Part shown: positions 11,081-21,989 of the stretch, one piece after another
Numbering within the stretch: position 1 is the first letter of the stretch
Layout: each line of letters opens with the position of its first letter
Assembly: GCA_010093605.1 (NCBI GenBank)
Contig: MU004184.1
Location: 188,179-252,178, forward strand
Length of the DNA stretch: 64,000 nt
Reading direction: 5' to 3'
Origin: Lophium mytilinum
Lineage: Eukaryota > Ascomycota > Dothideomycetes > Mytilinidiales > Mytilinidiaceae
Notes under the pieces: model-generated
Databases searched by the model: none
Told to the model about the DNA's origin: nothing
What the model saw: only the letters and a program-made list of their open reading frames with translations
Position numbers and translations under genes: made by a program

Positions 11081-11960
11081 TTTCACTCCCGGCAACGACC
11101 AATCGGGGCAGATTTATCACTCTGTTCTCTGTCTCGATGAAAGGTCGTCTCGTCGCTCCCCGGAGCAGAGAGACTTCCACTCATGGCCAAGATCAACTTG
11201 CTCCTCGACTGCGAGGCGTGGTGGGCCATCGGCCAGAGCTACCGAGTTGCGCGAGGTCCTTCGCCGTTCGGGGCAAAGGCCACGTACATGCTCCTTCTTA
11301 CCGACTTGATCTCAAGCTCACGTTGTTGACTTGGAAAAAAGGAATAAGTTAACGAAGAGTACAGACATTCACTTGGTAAACTATGCCTATCTCCTCCCCA
11401 CAGACCCCATTCTCCTTCATGCGATCCCACGTCACTGGCCACGACCAATCGAGCTATAGTCAAGCCTACCTTATCTATCTCGATTGGAGGTCGTCTCGTC
11501 GCTCTTCGGAGCAAAGGGACTTCCGTTCACGGCCAAGATCAATTTGTTTCTCGACTGCATACCGTAAATAGATGACTGACGGCGCGGGGTCCTTGGCCGC
11601 TCGGTGTTTTCAATTACGGACATTTACCCTTCTTTCTTCCCATTTCGAAGGTTTTCTTGTTGACTTATAAGCTAGTAATCGTTATCAAGTATCACGTCTT
11701 GAGCTGGTAAGCTATTCTACTTTTCAACAGACTCTGCACTCTTGAATACAGCCCCACACTACTGGCCACGACCAGTTGAGGTAGAGTCATGCCTACGTTC
11801 TCTATCTCAATTGGAGGTCGTTTCGCCGCTTCTCTGAGCAAAGAGACTTCCATTCAAGGCCAGTAACAATTTGTTCTTCGACTGCAAACCGTAATTGAAA
11901 ATCTGACGGCGCGAGGTCTTTGGCCGCTCGGTGTTTACGTTACGGACATTCCCCACTCAC
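11080..11960. repeat. Tandem array, three units of 327-346 bp
   Basis: ACGACCAATCGRG recurs at 11095, 11441 and (as ACGACCAGTTGAGG) 11768. Each copy is followed by a shared block: a TCTCTATCTCGATTGGAGG-like phrase, then RGTCGTYTCGYCGCT, GAGCARAGRGACTTCC and ACTGCRNACCGT. Copies two and three also share TGACGGCGCG and GCCGCTCGGTGTTT about 130-150 bp later. Copies have diverged and no frame stays open across all three. Origin unknown. Confidence 0.8.
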
Positions 11961-12081
11961 TGTTCCCATTTTGAATCTTTTCTCAGTGGTTCATCGGCTG
12001 ACCATCAATATCAGGTATCGGAAGTAAGTAATCAGGCTATCTCACTCCTCTACCAAATTCGCGTCATCGAAAACCTCCCCT

Positions 12082-12965
12082 TTGTGCCCTTGTCTACACT
12101 CGTCTACAATCCTCCCATTTAGAGATTCTGTGCATGAGGCGATGCGAATCTCGACTTTTTGGGAAGGCACCGAGCCTTCCGGACAGATAACGCTCTTCAT
12201 GCACCTGTCCGGTCGAACAGCAGGGTCCGCCAGCATGGTGTGTTTACGCTTCGGCGAAGAACCTAAGTGCTGTGCTGGTCTCCTCTGCTCATCGCCGAGA
12301 AGAAGAGGGGCCTCCGGGCCGATCACCTCATTGCGTATCGTAAAAGGGCATCGTACGAAACCTCCCCGTAGTACTCTGCAGAAGATACCGTCATACATAA
12401 TTATCGCTTTCACTTCTCCTGCCTGCACTTTCAGAGGATTGCAAAGGGACGTGCTAACAGCGTCACAGGACAACAGTTTACTAACCACGCTTTCCCACAC
12501 AGATGTGCAACGAGTGTTTCATGATTAGGTGTCCGGCTTTGGCGACATCCAAAGCTCGAAGTCGATCATCGATCTGAAGACGAGCCTCTGCAAAGGGTAA
12601 GCATCTTTTCCATACTCACAGTCGTCAGCTGCTAACTCGCAGCCTCAGATTTGGCTTCACGTTTGGGGGTGTCGGATTTCCTTCGAGTCTTCACCGGCAC
12701 TACTATTGCTCCTGAGGATGCGTTTGATCCTTCTAAATGACCAAGTTTGACCGATTTCCTGGTTCTGGAACATCCAGAGCTCGAAGCCGATCATCGACTT
12801 AGAATTCATCCTCCGCAAAGGGTGAGTGACTTTTCCTTCGCTCCACGTAACACGGGTGACTCGCGCTTTCAGATTCGGCTTCATCAAGTACCACAACTTT
12901 GCGGATGCTGAGCACTGCATCCGCGGCTTCCACGATGTGGGTTGTGTCGGAGGCTTAATCAATGC
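12082..12965 (+). pseudogene. Tandem pieces of an RRM RNA-binding protein gene with intron
   Basis: At 12547-12597 the plus strand reads IQSSKSIIDLKTSLCKG, then GTAAGC and an intron-like stretch ending CTCAG, then FGFT. At 12772-12832 a second copy reads IQSSKPIIDLEFILRKG, then GTGAGT, an intron-like stretch ending TTTCAG, then FGFIKYHNFADAEHC and IRGFHDVG. Together these are the middle of an RRM, with the RNP1 motif KGFGFIKY made across the splice site. The copies are 225 bp apart. Exon and intron were duplicated together, so this is a DNA-level tandem duplication. The family looks like fungal multi-RRM (ELAV/Csx1-like) proteins. RNP2 is not recognisable upstream. The open frame at 12082-12528 leads into copy one but has no motif. 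Confidence 0.65.
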
Positions 12966-13640
12966 TTAGTTCCTGTCGATCATCCTGCTTTCATTGGATG
13001 AGCAAAGTTCGCTTACGAAAACAACATCTGCTCCGGGGATGTTGATGCTGGTATGCTGGGCTCATGCACTATCATTACTAAATGCAACAAGTGTTATCTC
13101 ACCCAAGGGATTTCATAGTAATATTTCTAATTTTTAGGATCGGATGAGTGGAGAAAGGTACAAGACAACTCTGATGCTCACAGCCACACTTTCACATTGC
13201 GCAAAGACGTTGAGACTCTCGCTAGGTACGTCACGTCACGCTCTACCCACATCGACCATTCCTGCAAAGCCCCCGACTGATCCAGTGTTACAGCGCGGCT
13301 CATTTCCGCTGCCTCTCCATCGTCTGATCCCAAATTCCCCTCTCGCACCCCAGCAGCATCTTCCCGGCGAGACCCACACTGCTCTTAAAGACAAAACGAA
13401 TAACAATGTGGGCAAAATGATCAAGTACACTGGCGGCGAAGGCATCGATAGGTTAGGAAGGATAGTAGGAAGACCTGGCAAGACCGTGTACCATGCTCTG
13501 TCACAGAGTGCCACTTCCCGTCTCTGCTCATTGCCTTTTCTCCAACCCGTTCGCATCCATCTTCCCTCCCTCCTTAGCCCGTGGGTTCTCTTCTGCCACA
13601 TATCACCTCCAGTCTGGCTCCGGTAACCGTGGCAGAATTC
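12966..13640. other. No certain gene
   Basis: May hold decayed 3' parts of the RRM gene just upstream (a TTTTTAG acceptor-like site at about 13131). Long overlapping frames at 13144-13784 on both strands carry no motif I know. Confidence 0.35.
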
Positions 13641-13649
13641 CTTCACGAG

Positions 13650-14550
13650 CCTGTCGGGGTAGCCAGAGCCTAGAGCGATGCCGCCATCTCTTCTCGAGCC
13701 TGGCTGGCAATGAATTCTCCAAATTGACCACAGTGCTAGAATGGGCCTGGGAAGCCTGCTCCACGGAGGCGGATGCAGTGGCACTGGACCCGTACGGCCT
13801 TGGTGGATGTGGCCCGCCCGAGGAAAGGCTTAGGCGGTAGGTTATTCGACTCATACAAACTCAGGTGAATGTCTGGTATGCGATTCATCAATTTCAGTTA
13901 ATTCGTCTTCTTCTCGCCTCCTTCACTCTTATTTGCTGTATCTTCCACGTCGGCTTAGCTGCCTACGACTTAGCTTCACCTATGGCGCTGTCATTGGACT
14001 ATGCGCAAAAGCCAAGAGCAAGGCCGCCGTCTTTTCCGAGACGTGCTGTCCGTGTATCTGAATCAACCACGGCGCTTGCACATGGCCCACGAGAGCGGAT
14101 GCTGTGGCGCTGGAACGGCTTTTCGGGATTGTTGTCGCCGGCAGGTATATTTGGCTCATACAAATCTAAAACCCTCTCAATGGCTATTATTCGATACTAA
14201 TCCATTTTCCTTCTGGGCCATCTTCAAGCATCATGCAACACAGCTTTCCCCCTCAGCCTAGCTACCCACGTCTCGCCTTTCACCCATGGACAAACCATTT
14301 GATATGGGCACGAGCCTAGATCATGGTCGCTACTTCGCCGGAGTGAGCTGGCTATGGGTTCCACACTGAGAATGGCGCTAGAAGAATGGAATGTCTCTGT
14401 TGAGCAAGGCAGTAAATGTATCCGGGTCTCATCTCCCCATGGACTCGATCAATCGAGCGGTACTGTAGCCGTACGGCCTGGGAGAAGGTGGCGCGCCACT
14501 GGAAAGGCTTCGGCGGCAGGGCTGTTTTGCGCTTGCATCCCTAGGTATTC
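13650..14550. repeat. Tandem array, three units of about 320-360 bp
   Basis: A block reading GATGCAGTGGCACTGGACC at about 13770 returns as GATGCTGTGGCGCTGGAAC at about 14098 and as GGTACTGTAGCCGTACGG at about 14460. Plus-strand translations align (ADAVALDPYG, ADAVALERLF, GTVAVRPGRR), followed by GGTAGGTTATT-like or GGCAGGTATATT-like sequence. These may be copies of an exon end. No full frame survives. Confidence 0.6.
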
Positions 14551-14669
14551 CTTCGTCATTATTGCAGTATCATGCTAACCCTCATGCAGCTCCGATTATC
14601 TCCCGTGGTTGCCTTCACCCCATTCCGCGAGCACCTTTGATGCTTACACCAACGCCTCTATATTGGTTT

Positions 14670-15170
14670 CTCTCTACGACGGCGCCACTGCCTGCGGCAT
14701 GGTCTCCTCGCGAGCTTGTCGTATGCAGGCTGAGCCAAGATCAAAACCGTCGCCGTCCCTTCGGGGACTGGAAGATAACCGCGACGCTGAACGGGACCCA
14801 ACGCTAGAAAAATGACATTGGTAGTGGCTTAACCAATGATCGGCATCAGGGGGGTGCTGGTGCAGTGGCGTCGTGATCGCAAGGTGAACGCAGCAAATGT
14901 GTACTTTGCGGATGGTTGTTCAGCTCGTAAATCCCTCCTCGGGTATCGATATTTCGCAATATACGATTTTCATTTTCTCTTTTCGCCCCGCTTCCCTTCT
15001 GCTCCCTCTGTTTTTCACTCGGTGACGTGAATGCTATTCTTACGGCTCCCCCGCCTACGACTTGAACTTCTCGCGAGCTTGTCGTATGGGGGCTGCATAC
15101 TGCAGCGAGGCCCAATATCGAAACCATCGCCGATTCTTCGGGCATAACTAATAACCGCGCACCCCAGCTA
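14670..15170 (+). repeat. Two direct copies of a dispersed repeat, 363 bp apart
   Basis: CTCGCGAGCTTGTCGTATG begins at 14707 and again at 15070, followed in both by GCCAAGATC/GCCCAATATC, AAAACCGTCGCC/GAAACCATCGCC and CTTCGGGG/CTTCGGGC. Inverted relatives lie at 16290-16420 and near 20333. In the first copy a frame reads MVSSRACRMQAEPRSKPSP. Confidence 0.75.
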
Positions 15171-16289
15171 GCCCGGCTAAACAGGCACTGCCCTTTTTGT
15201 GCTGGGGGCGTTGGCTCACTAACGCTAGGAGTCTTGCACCTAGACGGTTGGTTGCTGGGTCGTACATCTTCTTCGGTGTATCAAGTTTATAGCAATTTGA
15301 ATGCTCGATTCTCGGATTACATTTTCTTCTGCTTCCAGTGTGACTCGCATCTCGATATTGATAAGTGATCTACGACTACGCAGCGTCCAGACTCTGCGGC
15401 TCTCGATATGGCTTCCCCGTGAACTTGCTTAGGGTCAAAGGCTGTCGTGAAGCAGACCAATACGATCGTTTCTCTACGAGGTTCACAACAAATGACCACG
15501 CCAGAATAATAACTTCAAGAACACACCAGCAGACTGGAACGATACGTCATGAATGGCTTTGTTTTGGCGCACAAGGTGTCTGGCTCGCTCATCTATAGGA
15601 AGCATCCGCGCATATTATTATTAAACTATTTCCTCACAGCCTTCTGCACTCTTGCGATGGGTGAGCATTGGACTCTGCGGTGTACTTGGTGATATTCTTA
15701 AGATTCCTTTACCAACTAACGACCCGTGAGGTCCAGACCGAAGGCTGGAGGCAAAGGGCGGGCAAGGACAGCGATGGGTGAAGGGATGGAGACTTTTACA
15801 TTCATTCCCTGTACGACACCAGCAGGGATGGCTGGACGTGTTTGGACAGAGTATGAGCTAGACAATTTAGCCGATCACTTTTTACGCAAAGCAACGACCA
15901 ACCCTCTACTCAGACGCTCAGACTCGCTGCTACGCAGGCACTGCCGCCATGGAGTCGTAGAAGAATCTCAGGCTTACAGTCCGAAGACGTGAAGCTTTCG
16001 TCTCGAAGAAACCGGAGGCAGTTCCTCTTAGCTATGCTCTCGACAACGCGATCACAAGGACGGCCACGCAGAAAGGCAGCTAAGCAAGCGCTCAGTGTAC
16101 AGAAGACGCATATCTCAAAGTTCGAAGAGTAAGAACATGATCAACATTGTAATTATCACTGTGCGAATCTATCTAAGAATGGAAATGTATGAGCCAGACT
16201 CCACCCAGTCAACGGCCGTCACAGCAACAAGCCGTGATCCGTGATTCCGTTGTGGAGTGGTCTAATCTGCCACTCACCCGTCACCGACC
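15171..16289. other. No gene seen
   Basis: Short open frames only. I see no motif, no splice-linked frame and no repeat that I can support. Confidence 0.4.
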
Positions 16290-16420
16290 CCCCGGGGGAA
16301 TGAGTAACCCTCGGGGCACCATGCGACGTAGCCACCATTCCCGCAAGAAGTGGCGGCTTTCGATCTAGGCTTCTGGTATATACGACAAGCTCGCGAGGAG
16401 GCCAAGTCGTGCTCTATCAA
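16290..16420 (-). repeat. Inverted copy of the 14.7-kb repeat
   Basis: On the minus strand this reads ASSRACRIYQKPRSKAATS, matching the SSRACRMQAEPRSKPSPS reading of 14700-14760. The DNA core CTCGCGAGCTTGTCGTAT is shared exactly. It lies about 1.6 kb away in the opposite orientation, so the family is dispersed as well as tandem. Confidence 0.7.
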
Positions 16421-16699
16421 GCCGGAGTAAAAGCACAATGAGAGGCGTAATTGATACAATCATAAGAAAGAGGGCAGATGAATTGATGTAGGTTAGAGAA
16501 GACGTGTTACTTACTTGAGCATGATGAGAAGATGTATGAGCCAAAGATCTGAATGTGCCGAGAAGATTAGACAAGTCACTATGCAAAGAAAGAAGAGTCC
16601 GTTTCCAGATGTCGCAAAAGCAGCAGACCGCGCAGTTCAAATTGTGAGGCAGAGGGTGCGCGCGCGGAGCTACCATCCAGATCTTCCAGCCGACGTCCT

Positions 16700-16948
16700 C
16701 TACTCCTCTGTGCCCTCCTCGGTGCCAATATTCGGGTCGATGTTCTCCTTGTCCGCCACCTCCGGCGGGCCCCTGGCGTCCCTCAGCCTGACACCCAGGC
16801 GAATCCTCTCCCGCGCCTTGTCCTCCCCGTTCCTCATGAACGCGCTGATCTCGCCGAACGCAGGGTCCTCTTTGATCTCGAACTTCCAGCCCTTGGGCGT
16901 GTACTCCTCCGGCTCTAGGGTCTTCACGGTCCACCGGTACTTCGACAT
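16700..16948 (-). CDS. Hypothetical protein, 82 aa
   Basis: Short single-exon gene. The protein begins MSKYRWTVKTLEPEEYTPK, has a charged middle (GEISAFMRNGEDKARERIR) and ends in an acidic tail after VADKENIDPN. Third positions are almost all G or C, far more than in surrounding DNA, which argues that it is or recently was under coding constraint. The leader before ATG is CA/CCA-rich, typical of fungal genes. No signal peptide, membrane segment or known domain is visible. A 254-codon frame covering the same DNA in another frame is a shadow. It may be intact or a terminal piece of a longer gene; I see no splice sites that would extend it. Confidence 0.65.
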   Translation of the reverse strand: MSKYRWTVKTLEPEEYTPKGWKFEIKEDPAFGEISAFMRNGEDKARERIRLGVRLRDARGPPEVADKENIDPNIGTEEGTEE

Positions 16949-16959
16949 GGCTCGTAGGG

Positions 16960-17490
16960 CGGCGCGGTTGTGGTGGAGGTTTTGGCGCTGGCGGCTGGTG
17001 TCGGTGGTGTGGGAGGAAGTGGTGGTGATGAGATGGATATGGAGGGTGGTTCAAAACGCAGTTGTACTGGTAGTTGTGATCTAAGATACTAGTATTAACA
17101 TTGGACGCAACATTGTGAGGTGATTCCAAAACTTACCGTGATCGCGAGCTGTGTTGCTGGAGAGTTGAGGTTTTGGCCCGGGGCTCGATAAAAGAAGGAG
17201 TGGGCGCTTTAGCCGTGCCCCCCTCACTTCACTCGTAGATGCCGCAGATATTGAGTCATATGAGCCTTGAAATTCTTCACTGTTGGCCGCACTATGGAGG
17301 CTCCGAAGATCTGGAAGAATCTACGGCGGGAAAATGATAGCAACCCCATTCACGGCCTGCACGCAACTCAGCCTTGAAGAGGGCTAGATATAGGACGGAT
17401 ATAGATACATGCTGCTACCGGCTACTATGATATGCCATGACTTTGGGGTCCCACTGATATAGCGCTGCCTACGCTCTTCTCATGCTCGTT
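16960..17490. other. Leader region of the 82-aa gene, then no gene
   Basis: The first part is CT/CA-rich on the minus strand and is the probable leader and promoter of the 82-aa gene. I see nothing in the remainder. Confidence 0.4.
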
Positions 17491-17499
17491 TGACACCAC

Positions 17500-18500
17500 T
17501 GTAAAGAGTACCCCAGTCAAGAGGTTCTTCATCAGTCAAAAGCATGTGTGTGGAGTAAAAAAAGCCCACAGGTGCACCCCTCACAGTGGTAAAGTAGAGT
17601 AGAGGTGGCGGTGCAACGACAGTCTAATATCCAATGTATATGTCGTCTCTTCAGATCTAGTAATCCAGATATCTATTAGTCCTAATTGGATGCGGTCAGG
17701 ACTTCCACTTTGCCGTCTTGACACCACCGCAGGGGGGACCCCAGCTAAAAGCTTCCTAGGCTGTCAGAAGTAACATATTTGGAGTTTGGAAAGCCCACAG
17801 GTACACCCCAGGCGGTGGCAAAAAAGAGTACAGGTGGCAAGTTAAAAGATAGTTCAACATGTAATGCATATGTCAATTCATCGTGTCCAGTGCCCGAGAC
17901 ACCCAGTAGTTATGAACTAGTTCGACGGGACTTCTACTTCGTTAACTTGCCACCACAGTCTGGAGAATCCCAGATATGAAGCCATCAGCAGCTCAAGCCT
18001 TGATCTATCATGCAATGTATATGTATTTACGTTGTTTCAGAGTCTGGAAAACCGTTCGGCGATGAATCAACATACTCGGGCCACTCTCTTGTCGTCCCGA
18101 TACTAGTGTAAGGGGGGATCTCGGCCACCGAGTTCTCATTCGTCCAAAAGGATTGTATCCGAAGATAGGAAAGCCTGTAGGTACACATGCAGTGGTAATG
18201 ATATTGCAGAAGCAATGCAGTCGATAGCCGGAAATGCAAGGCATCCGACTTTTCATCGTTGTCCGAGTCTTAGAAATTAATTCTTCACGAATAGAAGTAC
18301 TCGGTGTCCTCTTTTGCTGTCCAAATAGCAGTGTAGGGAGGCCGCCAGCCAACATTTTCTCGGCCAGTCAAAGAAATCGCATTGGAGAATACAAACCTGG
18401 AAGGTCCACCCCATGCAGTGGTATTTGAAGTGCAAAGATGAAAGGTTTGGTAGTAAAAATCGCATTGCGTTCGCCTCTTCATCGTTATCCATGTCTGAAA
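17500..18500. repeat. Tandem array, unit about 226-230 bp
   Basis: Recurring phrases include GAAAGCCCACAGGTRCACCCC (about 17561 and 17789), GAAAGCCTGTAGGTACAC (about 18168) and CAGTGGTAA/CAGTGGTAT in several units. ATCGTTGTCCGAGTCTTAG at 18255 returns as ATCGTTATCCATGTCTGAA at 18481 (226 bp). GCAATGTATATGT-like phrases mark about five units; one unit is shorter (about 154 bp). No frame is kept. Confidence 0.65.
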
Positions 18501-18570
18501 ATCGTAATACCTATCAAGAAGAGTACTTACATAGCCCATTTGACGTCTCGATACCAGGGTACGAAGACTA

Positions 18571-19507
18571 CTAGGCACACTCACCAACAGACCCCTCCTG
18601 TTCGGTAAAACTGCACGAACAGTTATCTCCTCTCCAATCCCAAGCCTTGCTCACCACCCGTGTCTGCAGACCTCGCCCTGTAAACTTCTTCTGCATCCAT
18701 TCCACCACGTTGCTCGAGATATATTTACCCCAGCTGATCCGCCGAACAGGGCGTCCCTTTTTCATATCCTCTCTCTCTCCCCACTCTCTGAACCTCACGG
18801 GCTCGTAAAGCAGGCGTACCTCTTTCAAGCTACGGCACTCGAACAGCCCCTTGATATCGAAATCATCCATCGTCTCATTGCAGTCGCGCCGAACATCTAT
18901 ATCACCGACATTGATCTGGGCTAGGACGCAGCAATTGGTCTCGCGTAGGTCGAGCGTGAGAGACTCAAGCTGCAAGCAGCGCGCAAGGAACTTAAAATCA
19001 GTGTTGACCCCTGTCGGACGACACGCATAGTTCATGGCGAGCCACCTGTTATAATCCCACCTCCACGAAGGTGAACGTGGCGGATGGCGTTAAATGCAGC
19101 GTTGATAGGAACGATATCGAGGTATCTGGTTAGGGCGATGATGTCGCTAGGGCTATCGTTCAGCACCAGAGTGAGTCTGCGGACGACGTGGGATGTCGCT
19201 TCCTCTAGCAGTTGCTTGGAGACGGTGCACAGGGGCGGGAAGTGGTCCGCAACTTCGCCCCTAACGAGGTCGATTTTTAGCATGGGCTGCTCGTCCGATA
19301 TGCTATTGCTGGCTGCGGCGATGGAGACGGTGCAGTCGTTGTTTTGGTTGCTGACGGCATTTGGTTCCTCTACTACGGGCAGAGCGAGGACGTAGACAAT
19401 CTCCCGGATCTCGCGTGGAAGGCAGAGGAGGGAGGGCTGCGATGGGGGGTTAGCGGTGTGCGGAATGAGGGAGGCTGGCGAGCACCTACTTGGTTTCTGG
19501 TGCTCAT
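18571..19507 (-). pseudogene. F-box-like protein gene with one frameshift
   Basis: Exon 1 (19507-19490) encodes MSTRNQ. A 53-bp intron (GTAGGT...CGCAG) follows, and exon 2 opens at 19436 with PSLLCLPREIREIVYVLAL, the N-terminal signature of a large Dothideomycete family of F-box-like/LRR-like proteins. The frame runs to AIRHVHLRGGG, shifts by one base near 19058-19064, and resumes as WDYNRWLAMNYACRPTG to a stop at 18571. About 293 residues result if the shift is ignored, a normal length for the family. A conserved-looking pattern continues after the shift (LARCLQLESLTLDLRET), so the break is recent or a sequencing error. Members are thought to be substrate adaptors, but function here is unknown. 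The leader before ATG is typical. Confidence 0.7.
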
Positions 19508-21010
19508 GACGAGCTAGTAGACTGCTGGGATAAAGTCGAGGAACGGGAACGAATTACAAGGGTGTTGGGAAGGGGTGTTGTGGTTGATAGTGGGGGATTG
19601 TGGTGCTTAGGAGGCGTGTAAGACCGAGTGCAAAGGATAAGACGTTGGGCCAACGGTTGAAGGGTCTTTACATATGGGCGCCGCGATAGACTAACTCATG
19701 TTGGGTGAATGTCACACTGGCTGATTGGACCTGGCAAATCACTGGCATATGAGCCAGGAGCGAGTATAAATTTCTTGCAGATCCAACTAAACATGGACTG
19801 CGGTAGACTAGATTGACAATATGAATTAGGAGCATCAAAACGAGCCGGGTCGAGGATGATGATCGTGTGAGCGCCGGGAGGTGGCTTCGGTCTCGCAAAA
19901 GTTGGGGTTGGCAACCTTGATGGGAGTGGAGGCTCTGGTCCGGCAACCTTGTATGGCGGTGATAACTACCTTGTTCTAAAAATGTACACTTATTACAAAG
20001 CTAGAGGATTCGGAGATTGAAGAATAGTATTGATCTAGGAAGCACATAAGAAGCTTTAAATATATATGTTTGAGCCAAACAGTCCCAGCAGGTCCCTTGT
20101 TGAACGTCACCCCCGAAAAAACGGGTCGACTACGGTAGAAAGAGAACCCCCCATACCGCTCTAAGCCCATGCTACAACACCATTGCAGAGCCAACACCCA
20201 TCGTTCCTAACAGAAGTAGGCAACGTGAAATGCCATTGTTCTAGCGTTGTGCGCTCTGTTTGTAACAACTCATGGCATCGCTACACCCGAAGGATAGCAA
20301 TATTTTGCTCTTGGCCAGGCTCTCTACAACGGGCTCGCGAGGAGATCAAGTTGCTTGTAAATGGCCGATGTGATATCATGATCTGAGATGAGGGATGAGG
20401 TGGTAGGATGAAGAAGAGAATAGGGATAAGGATGGGTTGGTTCGGCATCGAGGTGAAGCAAATGCGGGGAGAGAAATGCCAGGCGCACAATGAGACAACA
20501 ATGCAGAGATGGAAGGTAGGAGCTTAGAAGAAGATGGAATTGAACTACCTCGTACATACGAAAATGTCAACCTAGACGTTCGGAGCAAGGACATTGACGT
20601 TGCAGAACCCGCGTTATAGTCCGGCTTGTTGATCTTGGCTGAGTTTGACCAAGCCTGCCATGGAATAGCAGACCGGTGTCTACTCAGCCGACAGTGTGTG
20701 ATACATGAGCAATCCCAAAGGCGTTGCTGTGTACCATGGTGTTATCGTGACAATCGTAGTGTCAAGGTAGGTGGGATCGAGTTGGGGAGGAACCGGCGTA
20801 GACGGACGAGGTATTCGAGGACGAGCCATGCCATGGAAGTGCACCCCGGAGTAGTCAGTAGCATAAGGGATGCTGCTAGTCGATCAAATTGAATATTAAC
20901 TAAAAGGAGGGCTAATCCTCTGTGGATGGTTAGCCTCGATGAATATTTTGCGGTGGATGAGCATACCACTTATCAAGTCCGACGCCGTACTCCAGTGTCA
21001 CTAAGCTAGG
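19508..21010. other. No gene seen; one diverged repeat copy
   Basis: Only short frames without motifs. At 20333-20350 GCTCGCGAGGAGATCAAG matches the inverted repeat at 16.39 kb (GCTCGCGAGGAGGCCAAG), so a diverged member of the 14.7-kb family lies here. A TATA-like GTATAAATT is at about 19764. Confidence 0.4.
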
Positions 21011-21015
21011 CAGCA

Positions 21016-21867
21016 TTACACGCTTCCCGATGAGCACCAGCAACGCCTATGCCGTATTCGGCAGTCCTGAACTGACGTCCTGCCGCTGTCTGCTGCTTCA
21101 GCAGCTTCTGCTCGTGGGTGTCGAAGTAGCAAATCTGAATGAGGTGCTCTTCGCCCCGGGCTTCGACACCGGGGTGTTGTTGAAGTTGCGAATGATTTCC
21201 TCGCAGATCTCGCGGGTCTCGAACCTGTTATAAGCGTGTCAGATGAGCACAAAACTTGGATCCATAAGAGGAGGAGACGTACTGAGCGAAGCATACAACC
21301 ATTGCCGACGACATCACGAAGAATCACGCTTAGCCCGACCTTGTGTGGAGAGAAAATCGAACCGAGCGAAGCCAGCACCATGTCCGATGCCGCTGCTGTC
21401 ACGGAGGAGTCTGCTCGAGCAGACTTTGTGTGGAGAGAAGATCCCCATATTTCCCCTATTGCGACGTAAGCAAATGTAAAAGATGGAACAAGGATGGATG
21501 CTGCGTACTTTCTGGGTTCGTCAATCTTCACATCAATCTGAAAGGCTATGCTGCACGTGCCATCCTTCTGCTTCTCTAGTACCTCAACGTGGCTGGAGAC
21601 GACGGACGTAGAGGTGACGGAAACAGCCCTAGGCAGCTGGATCACAACGCTGGTGACGAGGATGGTGGTCTTGCCATAGGCACAGCGGGTAGGAGGGGGG
21701 TCCTAGGGGCTGTTAATCGTGATGATGCAACAAGTGAGGCGGAATAGGCTTACGTGGACTACGGAGTTCTTCGCGAACCAGAGTGGAGGGGGGAGCCATG
21801 GGCAAGGTCGTTGACGGGCCGAGACGCTCTGTGCGTCGTAGATTGGGTGCTCAATCCAGAACTCCAT
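21016..21867 (-). pseudogene. Multi-exon gene of unknown function broken by an 85-bp duplication
   Basis: Likely start at 21867 (MEFWIEHPIYDAQSV, preceded by a CT-rich leader). Exon 1 ends at 21754, and a 51-bp intron (GTAAGC...CCTAG) leads to exon 2 (21702-21509: DPPPTRCAYGKTTILVTSV, then DGTCSIAFQIDVKIDEP). A 53-bp intron (GTACGC...ATAG) leads to exon 3 (GNMGIFSPHKV). There a block is duplicated: the TTGTGTGGAGAGAA core occurs at 21341 and 21426, 85 bp apart. Since 85 is not a multiple of three, the duplication throws the frame. The second copy reads IFSPHKVGLSVILRDVV, and after another intron-like stretch the minus strand reads FETREICEEIIRNF. I do not recognise the family. Splice sites look normal, so the duplication is probably the main lesion. 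Confidence 0.55.
21407..21426. repeat. 18-bp perfect palindrome
   Basis: AGTCTGCTCGAGCAGACT lies within the duplicated exon block and is its own reverse complement. It could be chance, a protein-binding site or a hairpin that promoted the neighbouring 85-bp duplication. Confidence 0.5.
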
Positions 21868-21989
21868 GATAGGCGGAGGCGATGTGGATGAGGAGGAGCG
21901 TGGAGGGGGAAGCTCAGCAAACGCGTCGTAGTAGTAAAAGGACGCAAAACTCGCTAACACTAGCGCGTTTTCACCACATTTACGTCACT

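Noticed and set aside
16365-17129. 254-codon minus-strand frame covering the 82-aa gene
   Set aside because: It is a shadow frame with a His/Pro-rich composition produced by the GC-rich gene and its CA-rich leader.
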